Shown one piece after another: positions 6,097 to 11,201 of a stretch of 11,201 bases of DNA. The notes beneath the pieces are model-generated. The model did not search any database. It saw nothing but the letters and a program-made list of their open reading frames with translations, and was not told the DNA's origin. The stretch's first letter is position 1. The number at the start of each line of letters is the position of its first letter. The DNA is from CAYYJM01 sp964471755. GTDB lineage: Bacteria; Planctomycetota; Planctomycetia; Gemmatales; Gemmataceae. The stretch is taken from contig CAYYJM010000217.1 of NCBI GenBank assembly GCA_964471755.1, forward strand, positions 1-11,201, given 5' to 3'. The translations under genes and the position numbers were made by a program.

Positions 6097-7623
6097 CTAC
6101 TCCGGCAACGGCTTGCCACGCATCTCCGGAGCGAACCAGATGACCGCGACGCCTAGCAGATAGATGAACGCCAGCGACGAACACGCCTGCGGGTAGTTCG
6201 GTGGCGAACCCATCAGCGCCGGCACCTGCAACACACCGACTGCGGCGAGAATGCGACCGAAGTTGTAGCTGAACCCCTGACCCGTCGCCCGGACCCGCGT
6301 CGGGAACAACTCCGGCAGGAACAGCGGCAGCCAGCCGTAGAACGCCGCCGAGAAGAAGCCGGCCACGAACACGCTGATCAGGAACATCGTCCCGAACTCC
6401 GTGTTGCCTCGATAGAACCACAGCACCGACGCCATCGACAACAGGCAGAGCAGCGCGTAGGCGATCCGCCGACCGGCCCAGCCGGCGTAGATCGCTCCGG
6501 CAATGCAGCCGAGAATCGCGCCGATCGCCGCCGCCATCTGGGTGTACTCCTTGTTCGTCCGGGTCGATTCCTTCAGGGCCGCGAGCTGCTCCGGCGTCGT
6601 GTCTGGCGATTTGCTCGCTGCCTTGACTGCCTCGGTGCCCAACTGGTGCGCCCAGAGAGGAGCCCACTGCACCGCGCCCCAGGTCGCCAGCAACGGGATG
6701 CCGCTCAACGTTGCTCCCAGGAGCATCCGGCCAATGATGCCCCGTCGCACGGCCGGTTCCTCGCCCTGGCGATGCAAATACTGCCGGATCGGATAGAGAT
6801 ACCCCATCGACACCAGGACCAGCGAGACGACCAGGGCCACGATTCGGGCCGCCAGGTTCTCGACGTTCACCCAGAAGAGGAGCAGCCCCGCACACACCGC
6901 GACGCCGATCGCGACGGCGATCAGATCCTGGCCACGCCAGCCGGTCGTTCGGCCCTTCTCCTTCTCGTGTTCCCAGCGTTCCGATTCCGGCACGAACAGG
7001 CGGATGAAGAAGACGAGCAGGGCCGGCAGCGCACCGCAGACCATGAGCAGCCGCCATTCGACCCAGCTGTTCGACAGGCCGAGGCCAAGGAGCGACTCCT
7101 TGAGCGCCCCAAGGCCGAGGCTGACCAGGCCGACGAGCAGATAGCCGACGTTGGCCGCCGCACCGATCAGGCCAGCGAGCAGGGCCCGCGACTGCCCTTG
7201 CCAGATCTCCATGACCAGGGCGACGCCGAGCGACCACTCGCCGCCCATGCCCAGTGCCCCGACGAAGCGGATGGGAACGATCTGCCAGGCGGCCGTGGTA
7301 AAGGCGGCGATGGCACTGCCGAAGGCGTAGGTGAGGATGCTGAACGTCATCGCTCGCACCCGGCCGATCCGGTCGCCGAGCCAGCCGAAGATGACGCCGC
7401 CGGTCGCCGCTCCGACCAGGTAACTGCAGTTGATCAGGGCGTTCCAGAAACTGATCTGCTTCTCATCGAGAGACGCTCGGTCGAGCTGGAGTAGTTCGAT
7501 CAGTGCCGGCCGGGAGATGACCGGAAACAGGCCCTGCTCGAAGCCGTCGAACATCCAGCCGAGCAGCGCGGCCATCAGGGCGAGGTATTTTGCCGAGTTC
7601 GTGTCGCGCGCCACCGAGGCCAT
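6097..7623 (-). CDS. MFS transporter with 14 predicted helices, NanT (sialate:H+ symporter)-like
   Basis: The 508-residue inner-membrane secondary transporter starts at ATG 7623 with GGGAGA (7634-7629) 5 bases upstream. It has GWMFDGFEQGLF in TM1 (the acidic residue typical of the sialate and aromatic-acid symporter groups), MFS motif A GWLGDRIGR (80-88), RFVGALGMGGEW in TM4 (119-130) and PESERW after TM6 (212-217). Two additional hydrophobic stretches (about 234-252 and 259-277) lie between TM6 and TM7, giving 14 helices; such a central insertion is known from E. coli NanT. Residues about 325-360 form a hydrophilic, presumably periplasmic loop after TM7. FSYNFGR (451-457) resembles FTYNVG of NanT. 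The substrate is probably an organic anion coupled to protons; sialic acid is only one possibility. An ArsR regulator gene lies 86 bases upstream on the same strand and probably shares its transcript. Confidence 0.92.
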   Translation of the reverse strand: MASVARDTNSAKYLALMAALLGWMFDGFEQGLFPVISRPALIELLQLDRASLDEKQISFWNALINCSYLVGAATGGVIFGWLGDRIGRVRAMTFSILTYAFGSAIAAFTTAAWQIVPIRFVGALGMGGEWSLGVALVMEIWQGQSRALLAGLIGAAANVGYLLVGLVSLGLGALKESLLGLGLSNSWVEWRLLMVCGALPALLVFFIRLFVPESERWEHEKEKGRTTGWRGQDLIAVAIGVAVCAGLLLFWVNVENLAARIVALVVSLVLVSMGYLYPIRQYLHRQGEEPAVRRGIIGRMLLGATLSGIPLLATWGAVQWAPLWAHQLGTEAVKAASKSPDTTPEQLAALKESTRTNKEYTQMAAAIGAILGCIAGAIYAGWAGRRIAYALLCLLSMASVLWFYRGNTEFGTMFLISVFVAGFFSAAFYGWLPLFLPELFPTRVRATGQGFSYNFGRILAAVGVLQVPALMGSPPNYPQACSSLAFIYLLGVAVIWFAPEMRGKPLPE

Positions 7624-7709
7624 GATCGTCTCCCGCGTTGAGGGTTGGAACCGCTCGTCGCAGGATAGCGAAGAGGCCGGGCACGGTCGATGAAAAAGGC
7701 GAAACGATC

Positions 7710-8024
7710 TTAATCGGTGGCGTCGTCCGCTGGCAGTTCCAGCCGGCAGCAGCCGAGATTGAGGCGGTCCTCGCCCTCGGTCTCCAGCACGCCGGGCATC
7801 AGTGCGTAGTAGACGAACCGCCCCTGTTTGCGTCGCGTGACGAGCCGGGCATGGGTCAGGACGTGCATGTGGTGCGACACGTTCACGGCCGGCGTGTCGA
7901 GCATCTCGGCGATCTCACCGACGTTCCGAGGACCGTCGCGCAGGAAGGTGAGGATGCGCAGCCGTTCCGGAGCCGCCAGGGCCGCCAGCTTCGCCGCACA
8001 GAGTTCGGACTGCTCTTCTTTCAC
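7710..8024 (-). CDS. ArsR/SmtB-family winged-helix repressor
   Basis: The protein has 104 residues and starts at GTG 8024, preceded by TGAGG with 7 bases between. It shows the compact ArsR fold: LAAPERLRILTFLRDG (16-31), NVGEIAEML (34-42), the recognition helix VNVSHHMHVLTHARLV (47-62) and the beta wing RRKQGRFVYYAL (64-75). Such proteins are dimeric repressors that leave DNA when a metal or another ligand binds or when a thiol is oxidised. The alpha3 ELCVCDL metal site is absent; the cysteines are C9 and a pair in NLGCCRLELP (89-98) at the C-terminus, so a metal- or thiol-sensing role would have to use that tail. It is encoded directly upstream of the MFS transporter, making that gene and itself the likely targets. 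What it senses is not known. Confidence 0.92.
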   Translation of the reverse strand: MKEEQSELCAAKLAALAAPERLRILTFLRDGPRNVGEIAEMLDTPAVNVSHHMHVLTHARLVTRRKQGRFVYYALMPGVLETEGEDRLNLGCCRLELPADDATD

Positions 8025-8083
8025 GACCGGGCCTCATTCGTGCTGCGGCTGGATGCCGAGCGGTGTCCGCTTCCCCCGGCATC

Positions 8084-8112
8084 ATTTTACCGGCCTCGGC
8101 CGCCGGTGCCAT
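8084..8112 (-). promoter_or_regulatory. Sigma70-like promoter candidate for the ArsR-MFS unit
   Basis: Read on the minus strand, ATGGCA (8112-8107, 4 of 6 to TTGACA), a 17-base spacer and TAAAAT (8089-8084, 5 of 6 to TATAAT). Transcription would begin near 8077, about 50 bases before GTG 8024. No clear inverted repeat for ArsR binding was seen within it. Confidence 0.4.
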
Positions 8113-8200
8113 CCCAACCGTGGACCCCCGCGACGGCGGAGCAAATCTCGCCGGTCGAGCGGTCGAGTGAGCCTATCATGAAAAATCTCCCGAATTCCGC

Positions 8201-8229
8201 TTGACGGTGACAGTCGTTGATTTCATACT
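8201..8229 (+). promoter_or_regulatory. Sigma70-like promoter candidate for the DUF1559 gene
   Basis: TTGACG (8201-8206, 5 of 6), a 17-base spacer and CATACT (8224-8229, 4 of 6). The -10 lies inside the first copy of the repeated word TTCATACTG. A start near 8236 would give a leader of roughly 145 bases before the likely ATG at 8383. Confidence 0.4.
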
Positions 8230-8266
8230 GAACGACGCTGGATTGTTCTCTCCGCAGTTCATACTG
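8222..8266 (+). repeat. Direct repeat TTCATACTG, two copies 36 bases apart
   Basis: Identical 9-mers occupy 8222-8230 and 8258-8266. The second copy is part of CAGTTCATACTG, whose ends CAGT/ACTG are inverted. The first overlaps the predicted -10 and the second lies just downstream of the predicted start, positions suitable for a regulator, but two 9-mers in an AT-richer stretch could also be chance. Confidence 0.35.
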
Positions 8267-8382
8267 TCCACACGCAACCGAACAATCACACCGCACCAAG
8301 TCGCGGAGTGACGTAGATGGTTCGTGATCGGATATGACTTTTCGCTTTTTAGTTCGTTCGTCATCGCGAGGAGATGGGGTCC

Positions 8383-9375
8383 ATGTTACGCCATAAGGTC
8401 CGAACCCGCGGCTTCACGCTGATCGAGTTGCTGGTGGTCATCGCCATCATCGCCATCCTGATCGGGCTGTTACTGCCAGCCGTGCAGAAGGTCCGCGAAG
8501 CGGCCGCCCGTATGCAGTGTTCCAACAACCTCAAGCAGATCGGTCTCGGCCTGCACGCCTACCACGACGCCGGTCAACGCTTCCCGTATGGCCAGGTCAC
8601 CGGCATCGGCTCGGGCAACTGGAGAGTGGAACTCTTTCCTTACATTGAACAGGCCAACCTCTACAACCAGCTGCCGAACACCTCGGTAACTGTTGGTGGC
8701 AAGTCCGTGACCGCGAAGTCGGTCTACGGGACTCAGTTGAGTAATCTGGTCCTGAGTGTCTGGAAGTGCCCTTCGGGTGCCCTGTCCGAGACGCAACCGC
8801 AGGCCTGGGCCACCTGGTGGACGAACCAAAATCACATGGTTCCAGGTTACCAGGGCATCATGGGGGCGTATGCCGATCCCTCCGGCAGCACTACCTCTTA
8901 CTCGCAGTCCGGTTATGGCGGTTGGTGGTGCAATAACGGCATGCTGCTGTGGAATCAGACCACCCGCTTCACCGATTGCACCGATGGCACCTCGAATACG
9001 ATCGTCGTGGCCGAGCAGTCCGGCAAGGTGCAGGGTTGCGGTTACGCATCCGGCGACGTGCGGAACGGATACTATACTCCCTGGGGTGGTGTCACCAACG
9101 GCTCGTCCAACGGCGTCAGTTCGTGTGGCGCGGGCGGTTGCGGCGATCTGTGGGGTGTGGGCCTGACCTGCAACGCCTACCCCATCAACAACACTTCCTG
9201 CCCGACCGGGGCTAACACCAGCTACGTCGGCAATACCATCCTGAACTCCTTCCACACCGGCGGTATTAACGCCCTGTTCACGGATGGGTCGATTCGCTTC
9301 ATCAGCAGCACGGTCGATTTCAACTCCTTGCAGCGAGCCATGGCCCGTAACGACGGCCTGCCGAACAATCTGTAA
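8383..9375 (+). CDS. DUF1559 protein with type IV pilin-like N-terminus
   Basis: The protein has 330 residues from ATG 8383. This start is preferred over ATG 8374 because GAGGAG (8368-8373) is 9 bases before 8383 but touches 8374. The N-terminus is a class III signal: basic leader to G10, then FTLIELLVVIAIIAILIGLL with E15 at position +5 after cleavage. Prepilin peptidase would cut after G10, leaving a hydrophobic helix that anchors or assembles the protein. It continues LPAVQKVREAAARMQCSNNL and LGLHAYHD, the fixed entry of the planctomycete-expanded DUF1559 family. The C-terminus has the family's closing motif: SFHTGGINALFTDGS (289-303) and RNDG (322-325). The middle is rich in Gly, Ser, Asn, Trp and has several cysteines, as in an exported domain. 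Family members are numerous per genome and their role is unproven; a pseudopilin-like envelope function is inferred. Confidence 0.95.
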   Translation: MLRHKVRTRGFTLIELLVVIAIIAILIGLLLPAVQKVREAAARMQCSNNLKQIGLGLHAYHDAGQRFPYGQVTGIGSGNWRVELFPYIEQANLYNQLPNTSVTVGGKSVTAKSVYGTQLSNLVLSVWKCPSGALSETQPQAWATWWTNQNHMVPGYQGIMGAYADPSGSTTSYSQSGYGGWWCNNGMLLWNQTTRFTDCTDGTSNTIVVAEQSGKVQGCGYASGDVRNGYYTPWGGVTNGSSNGVSSCGAGGCGDLWGVGLTCNAYPINNTSCPTGANTSYVGNTILNSFHTGGINALFTDGSIRFISSTVDFNSLQRAMARNDGLPNNL

Positions 9376-9386
9376 ATCACCTCGTC

Positions 9387-9401
9387 CCTGAGGTTCTCAG
9401 G
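9387..9401 (+). other. Small 6-bp hairpin after the DUF1559 stop
   Basis: CCTGAG (9387-9392), loop GTT, CTCAGG (9396-9401), 11 bases after the stop codon. It is perfect but short and is followed by GAACGCAAAG rather than a T-tract, so it is not a standard intrinsic terminator by itself. Confidence 0.4.
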
Positions 9402-9431
9402 AACGCAAAGAATCGACCAATCGTAAGACAC

Positions 9432-9459
9432 GCGGGCTCGGCCAGATGGCCGAGCCCGC
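9432..9459 (+). terminator. Perfect 12-bp GC-rich hairpin between DUF1559 and lipoprotein genes
   Basis: GCGGGCTCGGCC (9432-9443), loop AGAT (9444-9447), GGCCGAGCCCGC (9448-9459). All 12 pairs are Watson-Crick and 11 are G-C or C-G except one T-A, so the RNA stem would be very stable. No T-tract follows. It ends only about 7 bases before the AAGGAG ribosome site of the lipoprotein gene. It could be a terminator that works without a U-tract, a partial terminator that lowers expression of the second gene, or a stability stem protecting the DUF1559 mRNA end. Confidence 0.6.
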
Positions 9460-9479
9460 CTCAACGAAGGAGATGGTCC

Positions 9480-9899
9480 GTGAACTGGTCTATTGTCGCC
9501 TCGCGTTCCCAGCGACTCGTGGGAATGGTGGTCCTGGGTGCCGCACTGTGGTTCCTGGCCGGATGTTCTGGTAATCCGGTGGGCACGGTGTCGGGTAAGG
9601 TGACCTACAAGGGGAAAGCTGTAACTACAGGGACGGTGAACTTCATCAATCCGACAACCGGCACCGCCGCCGACCCGGCCCGTCTGGACGCATCCGGTGC
9701 CTTCAAGCTCTCGAATCCGTTGGGAGCAGGCACCTACAAGGTCTATCTCCAACCGCCTCAGCCGGAACCCGTGGCACCGGGAAAGAAGGTCGTCATGGAA
9801 CCCTTCTCCGTGCCGCAGAAGTTTCAGAACCCTCAGACTACCACGCTCTCGTTTGAGGTCAAGGTGGGAGATAACGATTTCCCGATCGAATTGAAATGA
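9480..9899 (+). CDS. Small lipoprotein with beta-sandwich (carboxypeptidase regulatory-like) domain
   Basis: The protein has 139 residues from GTG 9480, supported by AAGGAG (9467-9472) 7 bases upstream. A basic N-terminus, hydrophobic stretch and lipobox LAGC (26-29) show export and lipid attachment at C29. The mature part begins with GTVSGKVTYKGKAVTTGTV (35-53), then a strand pattern with LDASGAFKLSNPLGAGTYKVYL, which is the layout of a transthyretin/carboxypeptidase regulatory-like or CarboxypepD_reg-type beta sandwich. Proteins like this are very common in planctomycetes directly downstream of DUF1559 genes, as here (104 bases apart, same strand). They are thought to sit on the periplasmic face of a membrane; their role is unknown. 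The family call is moderate, the lipoprotein call firm. Confidence 0.92.
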   Translation: MNWSIVASRSQRLVGMVVLGAALWFLAGCSGNPVGTVSGKVTYKGKAVTTGTVNFINPTTGTAADPARLDASGAFKLSNPLGAGTYKVYLQPPQPEPVAPGKKVVMEPFSVPQKFQNPQTTTLSFEVKVGDNDFPIELK

Positions 9900-9935
9900 T
9901 GGGTTGAGCCGATCGTGCCGTCCGATGAATGGTGT

Positions 9936-9961
9936 GGCAGCTTACCTCATGGGTGGCTGCC
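9936..9961. terminator. Stem-loop between convergent lipoprotein and tRNA-Cys genes
   Basis: GGCAGC (9936-9941) pairs with GCTGCC (9956-9961), with an inner ACC/GGT (9944-9946, 9952-9954) across a small internal loop. It lies 37 bases past the lipoprotein stop and 33 bases past the tRNA 3' end on the other strand, where a two-way terminator would be expected. No T-tract follows in either direction, so the call is weak. Confidence 0.3.
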
Positions 9962-9993
9962 CAGCCATTCGCGTCGATTGGTGAAGTCGAAAG

Positions 9994-10065
9994 AGGCCGC
10001 TCCCGGATTCGAACCGGGGAATAGCGGATTTGCAATCCGCTGCCTTACCACTTGGCTAAGCGGCC
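9994..10065 (-). tRNA. tRNA-Cys (GCA)
   Basis: Read on the minus strand the 72-base gene folds into a full cloverleaf: acceptor GGCCGCT/AGCGGCC (7 perfect pairs), D arm with GCC/GGC, anticodon stem GCGGA/TCCGC enclosing the loop TTGCAAA with anticodon GCA, and T arm CCCGG-TTCGAAT-CCGGG. The discriminator base is T (U73), the main identity element of tRNA-Cys. CCA is not encoded and must be added after transcription. It stands alone, with its own promoter upstream, in the gap between the neuraminidase-like gene and the lipoprotein gene. Confidence 0.97.
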
Positions 10066-10078
10066 AGCACTGATCGGT

Positions 10079-10107
10079 ATATTACCGCGAGCCCTTTCCA
10101 TTTTCAA
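10079..10107 (-). promoter_or_regulatory. Promoter of the tRNA-Cys gene
   Basis: On the minus strand TTGAAA (10107-10102, 5 of 6 to consensus), a spacer of exactly 17 bases, and TAATAT (10084-10079, 4 of 6). The tRNA 5' end lies 13 bases beyond the -10, so the primary transcript would carry a leader of only a few bases. It lies wholly in the gap after the neuraminidase-like gene. Confidence 0.6.
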
Positions 10108-10124
10108 GGCGACCTCGCCGGTTC

Positions 10125-11069
10125 TCAGCCTCGCAGTCGGGTTGGATCCAGGACCAGATACTTGATGTGACGCCGGTTCCAGGTGTACGTCACATGGAGC
10201 TTGCCGTCGCTGCCCTGGATGATCGCCGGGGCAGAGAACTCGCCCAACTGGTCTTCCAGGGTCGCGACCTTCTTCCACGTCTTGGCCTGATCGCCGGAGA
10301 AGGCCAGGTTCAGCGGGAATCGCCCGGCCGGCGTGTGGTTGTAGACCAGGAAGCACTCGCCCTGCTCCGTACGGACCGCGTCGATACCGCTGTTCGGGTT
10401 CGGAAGCTCCCGCATCCGGGCGTCGAGCGGTTTGGCCGCGCTCCAGGTGCGACCACCGTCGAGCGACTCGGCCTGACAGATGAACCCGATCGTCCGCGAT
10501 CGACACAGGGCCACGATCCGCTTCGGTTCCACCTCCAGCAGCGTCGGCTGGATCAGATGGAACGGCTTCTCCGGAACGTCGATCGGGCCGTATCGCGTCC
10601 ACGTTTTCGCGTCGTCCGTGGAGCGATCCGCCCAGGCCGTCCAGTAGCGAAAGTTCTCGACCGACGTTCCCGCCAGCAGGGCACCATCCGCGAGGCGGAT
10701 CGGCTTGTTCTTCGTCGGCCCGATCACGCCGGCCGGCAGAACCACCGCGTCGGACCACTTCTTGCCGCCGTCGTCGGAGCGCTTCTGAACCGCGCTCCAT
10801 GTCTGCGGACTGGGACCCACCTTGTAGTAGAGAACGAGTTCCTTGCCGGCCGTGAACAGGACCGGATCCCAGCAGGGGGAGCCCGGCTGGTCGGCGATCT
10901 TGAGCGGCTCGCTCCAGCCGGGACCGTCCGTGTGGCTGGCCCAGATGGCGACGTCACGATTGCCCTCGGCCGTGCCGCCGTACCAGGCCGCCAGGAACTT
11001 TCCCGGCGTCACCTCGACCAGCGTCGAGGCGTGGCACATCGAGAACGGAGCCTTCTCGAAGATGAACAT
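10125..11069 (-). CDS. BNR/Asp-box neuraminidase-like protein (COG4692 type)
   Basis: The protein has 314 residues from ATG 11069; the frame runs further upstream but overlaps the thiolase gene, and GAGG lies 10 bases before this ATG. It is a six-bladed propeller of the sialidase superfamily: FLAAWYGGTAEGNRDVAIW (25-43), CWDPVLF, KVGPSPQTW, GPTKNKPI, IQPTLLEV, ELPNPNSGIDAVR (221-233), YTWNRRHIKYLVL. Four Asp boxes S-x-D-x-G-x-x-W are seen: SDDGGKKW (98-105) and SLDGGRTW (202-209) are intact; STDDAKTW (150-157) and SGDQAKTW (258-265) have Ala for Gly. There is no signal peptide, unlike most secreted sialidases, and no clear XRXP arginine motif at the N-terminus, so true sialidase activity is uncertain; another glycoside cleavage is possible. 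It starts 2 bases after the thiolase stop and is therefore probably translated from the same mRNA. Confidence 0.9.
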   Translation of the reverse strand: MFIFEKAPFSMCHASTLVEVTPGKFLAAWYGGTAEGNRDVAIWASHTDGPGWSEPLKIADQPGSPCWDPVLFTAGKELVLYYKVGPSPQTWSAVQKRSDDGGKKWSDAVVLPAGVIGPTKNKPIRLADGALLAGTSVENFRYWTAWADRSTDDAKTWTRYGPIDVPEKPFHLIQPTLLEVEPKRIVALCRSRTIGFICQAESLDGGRTWSAAKPLDARMRELPNPNSGIDAVRTEQGECFLVYNHTPAGRFPLNLAFSGDQAKTWKKVATLEDQLGEFSAPAIIQGSDGKLHVTYTWNRRHIKYLVLDPTRLRG

Positions 11070-11071
11070 GC

Positions 11072-11201
11072 TCAGACCGCCTCGAAGATGGTGGCGATGC
11101 CCTGGCCGGCACCGATGCACATGGTCGCCAGGCCCAGGCGAGCCCCGCGTGCCTTCATCGCGTGCAGCAGGGTCGTCGCGATCCGCGCCCCACTGCCGCC
11201 G
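11072..11201 (-). CDS. Thiolase (acetyl-CoA C-acyltransferase), C-terminal end (5' end outside window)
   Basis: Reading the minus strand from 11200 gives 42 residues ending at TGA 11074-11072. They start GGSGARIATTLLHAMKARG and continue with MCIGAGQGIATIFEAV, the standard close of thiolases. The Cys in CIGAGQG is the second catalytic cysteine (the acid/base residue, C378 in Zoogloea numbering); GGSGAR is the end of the GHPxGxSGAR motif whose His lies just outside the window. The enzyme joins or splits acyl-CoA and acetyl-CoA in beta-oxidation or acetoacetyl-CoA formation. Which direction or chain length applies cannot be seen. The following gene starts 2 bases after the stop. Confidence 0.93.
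   Translation of the reverse strand, partial: GGSGARIATTLLHAMKARGARLGLATMCIGAGQGIATIFEAV

Larger units (their letters stand above)
8025..8382. other. Divergent intergenic region between arsR-type gene and DUF1559 gene
   Basis: This is the longest gene-free stretch in the window. It is AT-richer than the neighbouring genes in its right half. It holds promoter candidates for both directions (8084-8112 minus, 8201-8229 plus), an 8-bp tandem repeat CGGTCGAG at 8152-8167, and the 9-bp word TTCATACTG twice (8222-8230, 8258-8266). The long distance from the plus-strand promoter to the DUF1559 start implies a leader of about 145 bases. I see no small gene with a credible ribosome site and no known riboswitch pattern in it. 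Confidence 0.6.

Noticed and set aside
6079..6120. Possible terminator between the convergent genes ending at 6090 and 6097
   Set aside because: Only a loose GCCGG/CCGGC pairing with a large loop, lying partly in coding sequence and without a T-tract.
6646..7494. A 282-residue plus-strand reading frame opposite the MFS transporter
   Set aside because: It is antisense to conserved transmembrane helices and its translation is a charged Asp/Gln/Arg repeat-like string typical of a shadow frame.
8470..9255. A 261-residue minus-strand frame opposite the DUF1559 gene
   Set aside because: The plus strand carries the complete pilin-like start and closing motif of DUF1559; the antisense frame has no ribosome site or domain.

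Overview
The window looks like chromosomal DNA from a Gemmataceae-type planctomycete. It is GC-rich. It carries a DUF1559 protein with a type IV pilin-like N-terminus followed by a small lipoprotein, a membrane-tethered Ser/Thr kinase with the helical N-terminal region typical of planctomycete kinases, an Rpn/PD-(D/E)XK-like protein of a type expanded in that group, and a COG4692-type BNR 'predicted neuraminidase'. All family calls were made by eye from motifs; no database search was run.

Layout. 1-303 (+) is the C-terminal part of an NTF2/SnoaL-like protein. From 422 to 6090 (+) runs a tightly packed series: Ser/Thr kinase (422-1858), Rpn-like protein (1862-2776), N-acetylglucosamine-6-phosphate deacetylase (2792-3847, with its C-terminal tail out of frame up to 3920), AAA+ ATPase (3917-5158), and two small unannotated proteins (5198-5620 and 5632-6090). 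The kinase is preceded by a good extended -10 promoter. On the minus strand an ArsR-family repressor (8024-7710) is followed by a 14-TM NanT-like MFS transporter (7623-6097), probably one transcription unit. The 358-base region 8025-8382 lies between arsR and the DUF1559 gene and holds divergent promoter candidates. DUF1559 (8383-9375) and a lipoprotein (9480-9899) follow on the plus strand, separated by a perfect 12-bp hairpin. A tRNA-Cys(GCA) gene (10065-9994, minus) has its own promoter. The right end, on the minus strand, holds the C-terminal end of a thiolase (11201-11072) and, 2 bases downstream, a BNR-repeat neuraminidase-like protein (11069-10125).

How the genes may work together. NagA, the NanT-like transporter and the neuraminidase-like protein are each steps of sialic acid/amino-sugar use, but they lie in three separate transcription units, so the shared theme is an inference. 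The most interesting unexplained items are the pair of small conserved-looking proteins at 5198-6090 directly downstream of a stand-alone AAA+ ATPase, the frameshifted nagA tail, and the strong intergenic hairpin between DUF1559 and the lipoprotein. No CRISPR array, insertion sequence, integrase or rRNA was seen.
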